5,168 nucleotides of DNA. Origin: an uncultured Bacteroidota bacterium. Its GTDB lineage: Bacteria > Bacteroidota > Bacteroidia > Flavobacteriales > Flavobacteriaceae. The notes under the pieces were generated by a model. The model worked only from the letters and a program-made list of their open reading frames with translations. It did no database searches and was not told the origin of the DNA. This document shows, one piece after another, positions 1 to 5,168 of this stretch. Every line of letters begins with the position of its first letter. Position 1 is the first letter of the stretch. The stretch covers positions 1 through 5,168 of the forward strand of contig CAIRNC010000441.1 of assembly GCA_903879875.1 (NCBI GenBank), in the 5' to 3' direction. Position numbers and translations under genes: made by a program.

Positions 1-96
1 TGCTACAAATTGCACATTTGTATCGTTGAATTCCTTTAACAAAACCATTTTTCTTAGTAAATCCTTTACCACAGTAAAAGCACTTTTTTTATTCAT
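1..96 (-). pseudogene. 5' end of an IS transposase (zinc-ribbon type), frameshifted, cut by window edge
   Basis: Reading the minus strand, bases 82 to 2 encode CFYCGKGFTKK, then a basic stretch, then IQRYKCAICS. This is a CxxC...CxxC zinc ribbon followed by the G-x-Q-R-Y-x-C pattern typical of the N-terminus of many bacterial transposases. Such domains bind the IS DNA or help assemble the transposase. The only visible start is the ATG at 96-94, but it is one base out of frame with the zinc ribbon: after Met-Asn comes a run of seven A (84-90 on the plus strand), and the zinc-ribbon frame has a stop (TAA) at 91-89. With eight A the product would begin MNKKKCFYCGK. The gene is therefore a frameshifted pseudogene, or it relies on slippage at the A run, or the base call is wrong. 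Most of the gene lies outside the window. My best guess is the Zn-binding IS256-like group; the exact IS family is uncertain. Confidence 0.6.
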
Positions 97-112
97 AGCC
101 TTTGATTTGCTT

Positions 113-140
113 CAAAGATAGTAACAATAAGGGCTAACAA
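113..140 (-). promoter_or_regulatory. Bacteroidota-type promoter for the transposase
   Basis: On the minus strand, TATCTTTG (120-113) matches the Bacteroidota -7 consensus TAnnTTTG exactly. A TTG (140-138) lies 17 bases upstream, where the -33 element is expected. Transcription would start near 105-108, about 10 bases before the ATG at 96. A 6-bp perfect inverted repeat (CTTTGA 100-105, TCAAAG 112-117) overlaps the -7 box and leader and may act on promoter access or the short leader. Confidence 0.5.
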
Positions 141-155
141 GGTTTTAAGCATTAA

Positions 156-185
156 TTTTGTCCATTACGCCCCAAATGGACAAAA
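156..185. repeat. 11-bp perfect inverted repeat at the IS/recombinase junction
   Basis: TTTTGTCCATT (156-166) and AATGGACAAAA (175-185) are perfect reverse complements separated by 8 bases (acgcccca). The repeat lies where transposase-side DNA meets the surviving recombinase coding sequence, so the left arm may be part of the IS terminus. There is no T-tract placement typical of an intrinsic terminator. Function is unknown. Confidence 0.55.
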
Positions 186-499
186 ATCATTATTTATTCA
201 CACCAACATCTATTGGAGGAGAATGGGATGCAGAAGAAAATAATCGTAGAGATTACTTTTCTAAAAAGTTCAAAATTGTCAAAGACCATTTTGAATTGGA
301 TAAAAATTATGGATTATACAGTTTTAGACATACAGCTATAACAAACCTATATCGAGAAATTCGAAAAACAAAAACACCTCATGAAGCTAAAAGTATATTG
401 ATGGGCATTACTGGTCATCAAACAATGATAGCTTTAGAAAAATATCTTCGTGATATTGATGCAGAATTACCAGAAGATTACTCCGATATGTTGAAATAG
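158..499 (+). pseudogene. Truncated tyrosine recombinase / integrase (C-terminal catalytic part)
   Basis: This is the last ~110 residues of a phage-type tyrosine recombinase, an enzyme that cuts and rejoins DNA strands through a covalent tyrosine link. Visible catalytic parts, numbered from the TTG at 158, are box II Y54-S-F-R57-H58, the T-G86-H87 motif, and the nucleophile Y96 in ALEKYLRDID. The tail ELPEDYSDMLK is typical of flavobacterial integrases. Box II has Tyr where many family members have His; I believe this is normal for this subgroup. Full-length relatives are roughly 400 residues, so the DNA-binding N-terminal domains and the first catalytic Arg are missing. An in-frame stop lies at 146-148. 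The only starts are TTG 158 and ATG 176, and homology seems to begin about codon 6 or 7, so the start is not a real gene start. IS-derived DNA immediately upstream suggests insertion or deletion broke the gene. Activity is not expected. Confidence 0.8.
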
Positions 500-510
500 A
501 TTTCCTATTC

Positions 511-598
511 AGAAAAGGTTATTATTATTAAAATGTGGAAAACCGTAAAAAATTTCAGTTATAAGCCACTATTTTTGATATTGTGAAAATAACCTTCT
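511..598. repeat. Imperfect inverted repeat between recombinase remnant and restriction gene
   Basis: The outer arms AAGGTTATT (515-523) and AATAACCTT (588-596) are a perfect 9-bp pair. The inner arms AAAATGTGG (530-538) and CCACTATTTT (566-575) pair over 9 bp with one bulged T (570). The central loop is 27 bases and A-rich. It could be a weak hairpin terminator for the recombinase, a regulatory site for the restriction gene, or the relic of a small inverted-repeat element. Arms this AT-rich can arise by chance. Confidence 0.35.
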
Positions 599-639
599 AT
601 AATTTATCTAACAAATATAGATGTTGTTCTTTTTATTGC

Positions 640-647
640 TATTTTTG
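640..647 (+). promoter_or_regulatory. Candidate -7 element for the restriction-modification gene
   Basis: TATTTTTG at 640-647 matches the Bacteroidota -7 consensus TAnnTTTG and would start transcription about 20 bases before the ATG at 673. No TTG lies at the ideal 17-23 base distance upstream; the nearest (624-626) is only 13 bases away. An identical octamer at 570-577 is an alternative, also without a clear -33 element. In AT-rich DNA such matches are common, so this is only suggestive. Confidence 0.3.
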
Positions 648-672
648 GTAACGCAGGAAATTAACTTATTCT

Positions 673-3600
673 ATGACAACAAATCTTCTTGAACCTCGCA
701 AGGCACTAAACAAAGCCTTTCTTAAAATCAAACCCAGTCGTTCTCATATTGAGGATTTCAAAACGAACCTAATTCAAATTTTAGATTCTATTAATGAAAA
801 GGAAAGCGAAGAATTTCATAAGAACTTAGTTATTGATTTTCTAAAGAAAACCTATTATGATCCCAATTATTCAGTAAACACAAAAGGACGTAATGATTTA
901 GTGATACACAATGGCAAAGATGCCAAAACCAATGTGGGTGTAATCATTGAAGCCAAAAGCCCTGTTAACAAAACTGAAATGATTACCGTTGCAAATCTTA
1001 ACGGAAAAGCATTGCAAGAATTGGTTTTGTATTATATGCGGGAACGCATTACCCATAAAAACACCGAATTAAAGCATCTAGTTGTTACTAATATATATGA
1101 GTGGTTTGTTTTTGATGCCCAATTATTCAACAAATTGTTTGCGGAAAAAAAATCTTTTGTAAAACAATTTATTGATTTTGAGGAAGGCAGACTTTCTGGA
1201 AAAGAGACCAAATATTTCTATAATGATATTGCAAAACCATTTATTGAATCCTTGCAAAGCGAGATTGTATTTGCCCACTTCGATATTCGAAAGTATGACA
1301 AACCGCTAAGAAATGTTGACAAAGAAGATGACAAACTTCTTGTTGCCCTTTTCAAATTACTATCTCCTGAACATTTGTTGAAATTGTCTTTTGCCAATGA
1401 CAGCAATTCGCTAGACAAAAACTTTTATAGTGAACTCTTGCATATTATTGGGTTAACCGAAGTCAAAGACGGAGGAAAAAAGCTGATTCAACGCCACAAA
1501 AATGCCGACAGAAACTCAGGTTCATTATTAGAGAATGCCATTGTTCAATTGGACAGTCTGGATAAAATATCTCGTTTGCAAAATGCCAAACAATATGGCG
1601 AAACCAATGAAGAACGTTTGTTTACCGTTGCATTAGAACTCACTATTACTTGGGTAAATCGAATACTATTTTTGAAATTACTCGAAGCACAATTAATTAC
1701 CTATCACAAAGGAGACCGCAGTTATTCGTTTCTGAATGGCGATTTGATTGCCGATTATGACAGTCTGAACAGTTTGTTTTTTCAAGTTTTAGCCAAAAAG
1801 CCAGACGAACGCATTGATAGGGTAAAAACCACTTTTGCAAAAGTCCCTTACTTGAACAGTTCACTTTTTGAACCTACAGATTTAGAGCATGAAACCTTGT
1901 TTGTTTCGCAACTGGAAGACCATATTCCTTTGAAATTATTGTCTTCTACGGTAATTAAAGATGCTGTTGGCAAAAAAGAAACTGGGTTAAAAGATTCTCT
2001 ACACTATTTCTTCTCCTTTCTCGATGCTTATGACTTTGCTAGTGAAGGCAGCGAAGACATACAGGAAGACAACAAAACCCTGATTAATGCCTCGGTTTTG
2101 GGATTGATATTCGAGAAAATCAACGGCTACAAAGATGGTTCCTTCTTCACTCCTAGTTTCATTACAATGTATATGTGCAAGGAAACCATTCGTAGAGCTG
2201 TGGTGCAAAAATTCAATGAAACCAAAAACTGGAATTGCATTGCATTTGAAGAATTGTATGATAAAATCGAAGATAGAAAAGAAGCGAATATCATCATCAA
2301 CAGCTTAAAAATATGTGACCCTGCTGTGGGTTCTGGACACTTCCTCGTTTCTGCTTTGAATGAAATTATTGCCATAAAAAATGATTTGCGGGTTTTGCAA
2401 GACCATAATGGCAACAGACTCAAAGAATACCATTTTGAGGTCGTAAACGATGAATTGATCGTAACAGATGAAGATGGTATTCCGTACTCCTACAACCCAA
2501 AAAACAAAGAAAGCCAACGCATACAGGAAACCTTGTTTCACGAAAAGCAAACCATCATAGAAAATTGTTTGTTTGGTGTGGACATTAACCCGAACTCGGT
2601 AAAGATTTGCCGTTTGCGTTTGTGGATTGAATTACTGAAAAATGCGTATTACAGAGCCAATACCAAGGAATTGGAAACCTTGCCGAATATTGACATTAAT
2701 ATAAAATGTGGCAACTCCTTGATTTCTCGTTTTGAATTGGATACTGATTTAAAAAAAGCCTTGAAGCAAAGCAAATGGAATATTGAAAGTTATAAACTAG
2801 CCGTTTCTACTTACCGCAATGCCGAAAGCAAGGAACAAAAGCGGGAAATGGAACGATTGATTGCAGATATTAAAGGCAATTTTAGGAGTGAAATAGGCAT
2901 AAACGACCCGAAGAAACTGAAACTCGAAAAACTTAAGGGAGAACTTTTTAATTACACTCAGCAAGTAGGTCTTTTTGAACGTAGTAAAAAAGAGCAAACC
3001 GAGTGGAACAAAAAAGTAAACACGCTGGGCAATGACATTAACACACTAGATACAGAAATCGAGGAAATTAAATCCAACAAGATTTATGAAAATGCGTTTG
3101 AATGGCGTTTTGAATTTCCAGATGTTTTGAATGATAATGGGGATTTTGTAGGATTTGATGTTGTGATTGGGAATCCTCCTTATGTCCAATTGCAAAGTAT
3201 GAAAGAAATGTCTAAGCATTATGAAAAACTCAACTATGCTACATATACAAGTATGGGTGATTTATACGCATTATTTTATGAAAAAGGGAATCAAGTTTTA
3301 AGAAACAAAGGTGTTTTATGCTTTATAACTGGTAGTGCGTGGATGCGTGCAAATTATGGAAAACCATTAAGAGATTATCTAAATAGTAAAACTGTAGTTA
3401 CCGATTTAATTGATTTTTCAGATTGCGAAATTTTTGATAGTGCAACCGTTCTTACTAATATTTTAATGTTTGAAAAAACTGAAATCAAAAAACCAATTAA
3501 AGCCATACGATTTATAAGAAAAGACCAAGACCGATTGCCTTTATTGAAAGAAATTTTCGAAAAAGAATTCATTACAATTGAGCAATTCCCCGAAACTTCA

Positions 3601-4425
3601 TGGATTATATCTGACCAATCTTCGTTTGACATAAAAACAAAAGTTGAAAAGCAAGGTGTAAAACTCATTGATTGGGATATTAAAATAAATCGAGGAATTT
3701 TAACAGGATTAAATGAAGCGTTTATAATTGATGGCGAAACTAAAGACGACCTTATTGCCAAAGATCCCAAAAGTTCTGAAATAATAAAGCCTTTATTAAG
3801 AGGGAGGGATGTAAAGAAGTTCTATTACCAATTTCAAGATTTATGGCTTATTAATACTCATAATGGAGTAAAAGAAAAAGGAATTAAACCAGTTAATATA
3901 AATGAATATTCCGCAATAAAATCATTTTTAGATTTACAATGGGCAAAACTTTCAAAAAGAACTGACAAAGGCGATACTCCATATAATTTGAGAAATTGTG
4001 CCTATTTAGAAGATTTTGAAAAGCCAAAAATTATTTATTCAGAACTTACTAAGTTTCTTTATTTTTCCTTCGACAATAATAACAAATATATTGATAAAAC
4101 TGCTTTTATTTTAACTGGAACTGATTTGGAATATTTGACTGCTTTTTTAAATTCAAAACTATTCAAATATACTTTCTCAAATGATTTTTCAGAAATACAA
4201 GGAAATACAAGAGTTTTGAGTAAAGTAATTTTCGAACAATTACAAATAAAAAAAATATCACAAGACGCCCAACAACCATTCATAAACAAAGTCAACGAAA
4301 TCCTTTCTTTAAAATCCCAAGGCCCAAAAGCCAACACCCAAGACCTAGAAAAAGAAATAGATGTGATGGTTTATGAATTGTATGGTTTGAGTGAGGAAGA
4401 GATTAGGATTGTAGAGGGGAGTTAG
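673..4425 (+). CDS. Type IIG restriction-modification enzyme (Eco57I-like, nuclease-methylase-specificity fusion)
   Basis: This single polypeptide of 1250 residues should both methylate adenine (N6, using S-adenosylmethionine) and cut DNA near a specific recognition site, protecting the cell against phage and plasmids. Domains in order: an N-terminal PD-(D/E)xK nuclease in residues ~45-145, with D75 in GRNDLVIHNG and E93-A-K95 in VGVIIEAKSP; a helical connector at ~200-470; and a methylase core at ~480-880. The core shows motif X (FFTPSF, 491-496), motif I DPAVGSGHF (549-557, SAM binding), acidic D637 in LFGVDINPNS, and motif IV NPPY (834-837, catalytic). A charged, probably coiled-coil insertion lies at ~700-805. 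The target-recognition region is ~1000-1200, with RGILTGLNEAFIID (1007-1020) and PLLRGRDVKKF (1040-1050), as in TaqI/Eco57I C-terminal domains. The tail (1201-1250) contains YELYGLSEEE. All key motifs are intact and the length suits the family. ATG 673 is the first start after an in-frame stop at 649-651. The recognition sequence cannot be read from the protein. Confidence 0.92.
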   Translation: MTTNLLEPRKALNKAFLKIKPSRSHIEDFKTNLIQILDSINEKESEEFHKNLVIDFLKKTYYDPNYSVNTKGRNDLVIHNGKDAKTNVGVIIEAKSPVNKTEMITVANLNGKALQELVLYYMRERITHKNTELKHLVVTNIYEWFVFDAQLFNKLFAEKKSFVKQFIDFEEGRLSGKETKYFYNDIAKPFIESLQSEIVFAHFDIRKYDKPLRNVDKEDDKLLVALFKLLSPEHLLKLSFANDSNSLDKNFYSELLHIIGLTEVKDGGKKLIQRHKNADRNSGSLLENAIVQLDSLDKISRLQNAKQYGETNEERLFTVALELTITWVNRILFLKLLEAQLITYHKGDRSYSFLNGDLIADYDSLNSLFFQVLAKKPDERIDRVKTTFAKVPYLNSSLFEPTDLEHETLFVSQLEDHIPLKLLSSTVIKDAVGKKETGLKDSLHYFFSFLDAYDFASEGSEDIQEDNKTLINASVLGLIFEKINGYKDGSFFTPSFITMYMCKETIRRAVVQKFNETKNWNCIAFEELYDKIEDRKEANIIINSLKICDPAVGSGHFLVSALNEIIAIKNDLRVLQDHNGNRLKEYHFEVVNDELIVTDEDGIPYSYNPKNKESQRIQETLFHEKQTIIENCLFGVDINPNSVKICRLRLWIELLKNAYYRANTKELETLPNIDINIKCGNSLISRFELDTDLKKALKQSKWNIESYKLAVSTYRNAESKEQKREMERLIADIKGNFRSEIGINDPKKLKLEKLKGELFNYTQQVGLFERSKKEQTEWNKKVNTLGNDINTLDTEIEEIKSNKIYENAFEWRFEFPDVLNDNGDFVGFDVVIGNPPYVQLQSMKEMSKHYEKLNYATYTSMGDLYALFYEKGNQVLRNKGVLCFITGSAWMRANYGKPLRDYLNSKTVVTDLIDFSDCEIFDSATVLTNILMFEKTEIKKPIKAIRFIRKDQDRLPLLKEIFEKEFITIEQFPETSWIISDQSSFDIKTKVEKQGVKLIDWDIKINRGILTGLNEAFIIDGETKDDLIAKDPKSSEIIKPLLRGRDVKKFYYQFQDLWLINTHNGVKEKGIKPVNINEYSAIKSFLDLQWAKLSKRTDKGDTPYNLRNCAYLEDFEKPKIIYSELTKFLYFSFDNNNKYIDKTAFILTGTDLEYLTAFLNSKLFKYTFSNDFSEIQGNTRVLSKVIFEQLQIKKISQDAQQPFINKVNEILSLKSQGPKANTQDLEKEIDVMVYELYGLSEEEIRIVEGS

Positions 4426-4437
4426 ATAAATTAGCTT

Positions 4438-4680
4438 ATGAAATTTGGATTAAGAATGCCTTCGATTAGCAAAAGAATTGCTGCTAGAACTTCGCCAGCT
4501 CGCTTTGTTCGTCAGAATTTAGGCATCAAAGCACCCAGAGGAATGGGCTGGATAACGAACCCCCAACGTTTTGCATATAATAAAGTTTACAATAAAACGT
4601 CAAGAGGATGTGTAGTAACTTTACTGTTACTTTTGTCCTTGCCAGTTGCGGCGGTTTACTTGGTGGTGCATTGGTTTTGA
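4438..4680 (+). CDS. Small basic protein with one C-terminal membrane helix, function unknown
   Basis: This is an 80-residue protein. Residues 1-57 are strongly basic (many Arg and Lys) and carry the segment KAPRGMGWITNP (31-42) followed by AYNKVYNKTSRG (46-57). Residues 58-78 are a continuous hydrophobic stretch rich in Leu and Val, predicted as one membrane helix with the basic N-terminus on the cytoplasmic side. The GxGWI-x-(N/D)P...AYNKVYNKT pattern resembles short uncharacterised proteins I recall from mobile elements and phage-related regions of other bacteria, but I know no function. The gene starts 12 bases after the restriction gene stop, and an in-frame TAG at 4432-4434 makes ATG 4438 the first start; Met7 (4456) is an alternative. 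The tight spacing suggests co-transcription with the restriction gene. A membrane-anchored accessory role is possible but is inference only. Confidence 0.65.
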   Translation: MKFGLRMPSISKRIAARTSPARFVRQNLGIKAPRGMGWITNPQRFAYNKVYNKTSRGCVVTLLLLLSLPVAAVYLVVHWF

Positions 4681-4750
4681 GAATGGTTTTGAAGCGGAAA
4701 AGATTATTTTTTTTGATAGAAAATAAAAACAAAGAATACTTTTAAAGATT

Positions 4751-5146
4751 ATGGCAGAAATTCAATCAAGCAGTACAGGACTTTCAGGAGAATATTTTGT
4801 TGCCGCCGAGTTGTTAAGACGTGGATATACCGTTGGCATTACTATGGGAAATGCAAAAGGAATTGACATATTAGCAGAAAAAAATGACAAGCAGTTCATT
4901 GTACAAGTTAAAGCCATTTATAAACAAAAAAATGTTGGATGGCCAATAATGCAAAACAAAGTAAGACTTGATTGTTTTTATGTGTTTGTAAATTTAAACG
5001 GTGATAAAATGTCTGAACCAGAATATTTCATTTGTACTGGTAAAGAAACGTTTACTCTAGTTAAACAATATGAAACAAGAGGAATTATGAATCGATATTC
5101 CTTGAATAATGAAGATTTTAAAGGACGCTGGGATAAAATAATATAA
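4751..5146 (+). CDS. PD-(D/E)xK-fold nuclease-like protein (GxD...QxK type)
   Basis: This 131-residue protein has the compact layout of a PD-(D/E)xK nuclease or Holliday-junction-resolvase-like fold. A first helix, TGLSGEYFVAAELLRRGY (9-26), carries E14. A strand with catalytic-type D39 follows in KGIDILAEK, then a strand with Q52-V-K54 in FIVQVKAI. Gln instead of Glu in the (E/Q)xK motif is common in this group. The second half has YVFVNLNG (77-84) and YFIC (92-95), as in a widespread family of short, mostly uncharacterised proteins. No DNA-binding add-on domain is visible, so it may act with a partner or as a structural relative. The start ATG 4751 follows an in-frame stop at 4724-4726. It lies 70 bases after the small membrane protein with no clear terminator between, and so may belong to the same transcription unit. 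A role in restriction or DNA repair is inferred from fold and context, not shown. Confidence 0.75.
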   Translation: MAEIQSSSTGLSGEYFVAAELLRRGYTVGITMGNAKGIDILAEKNDKQFIVQVKAIYKQKNVGWPIMQNKVRLDCFYVFVNLNGDKMSEPEYFICTGKETFTLVKQYETRGIMNRYSLNNEDFKGRWDKII

Positions 5147-5148
5147 AA

Positions 5149-5168
5149 ATGCAAAAATATTCGGTTAA
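5149..5168 (+). CDS. Possible start of a further gene, cut by the window edge
   Basis: An ATG lies 2 bases after the stop of the nuclease-like gene and opens a frame reading MQKYSV up to the last full codon. The near-contiguous spacing is typical of a translationally coupled operon member. Only six codons are visible, so no function can be given, and it may not be a real gene. Confidence 0.3.

Noticed and set aside
12..96. The open frame following the ATG at 96 on the minus strand (beginning MNKKSAFTVV)
   Set aside because: It remains open to the window edge but has no recognisable motif, while the neighbouring frame carries a clear zinc ribbon, so the ATG frame downstream of the A run is unlikely to be the real product.
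1218..3770. Several minus-strand open frames of 66-131 codons inside the restriction gene
   Set aside because: They lie wholly opposite a long, well-conserved coding gene, have no recognisable domains, and are explained by its codon composition.
4059..4732. Minus-strand open frames of 92 codons (4059-4337) and 68 codons (4526-4732)
   Set aside because: They are antisense to better-supported plus-strand genes, and their residues look like reverse-strand noise rich in Phe, Leu and Ser.
4700..4750. T-run near 4707-4714 as an intrinsic terminator before the nuclease-like gene
   Set aside because: I see no GC-containing hairpin immediately before the T-run, so it looks like ordinary AT-rich spacer.
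1..5168. CRISPR array, tRNA or rRNA gene
   Set aside because: No regularly spaced direct repeats and no tRNA or rRNA signature sequences were found on reading the window.

Overview
The window is AT-rich DNA that looks like a member of the Bacteroidota, probably a Flavobacterium-like genome. The evidence is the strong A/T codon preference, near absence of Shine-Dalgarno motifs, candidate TAnnTTTG promoter elements, and proteins whose closest family memory is flavobacterial. It reads as an accessory (defence or mobile) region rather than housekeeping DNA.

Layout. The left edge (about 1-96, minus strand) holds the 5' end of an insertion-sequence transposase with a CxxC...CxxC zinc ribbon. Its only visible start codon is one base out of frame with the zinc-ribbon frame, at a run of seven A. 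A good Bacteroidota-type promoter sits just upstream (113-140, minus strand). Next, on the plus strand, is the C-terminal remnant of a tyrosine recombinase (about 158-499). It keeps the box II arginine, the GH motif and the nucleophilic tyrosine, but has lost its N-terminal half, probably through the IS insertion. A 173-base gap (500-672) follows, with an imperfect inverted repeat and weak promoter-like elements. The main gene (673-4425) encodes a complete 1250-residue single-chain Type IIG restriction-modification enzyme of the Eco57I kind: N-terminal PD-(D/E)xK nuclease, central N6-adenine methylase with DPAVGSG and NPPY motifs, and a C-terminal target-recognition region. Then come an 80-residue basic protein with one C-terminal membrane helix (4438-4680) and a 131-residue PD-(D/E)xK-fold protein with a GxD...QxK signature (4751-5146). 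A further start codon lies 2 bases downstream, at the right edge.

How the genes may work together. The Type IIG enzyme should both methylate and cut foreign DNA without a partner. The two small genes follow in the same direction with gaps of 12 and 70 bases and no visible terminator, so they may be co-transcribed. Whether they belong functionally to the restriction system or are only neighbours in a defence or mobile island cannot be settled from this window. The recombinase and IS remnants suggest the cassette arrived by horizontal transfer. G+C falls sharply inside the target-recognition part of the restriction gene and recovers at its very end, which fits exchange of the specificity module.
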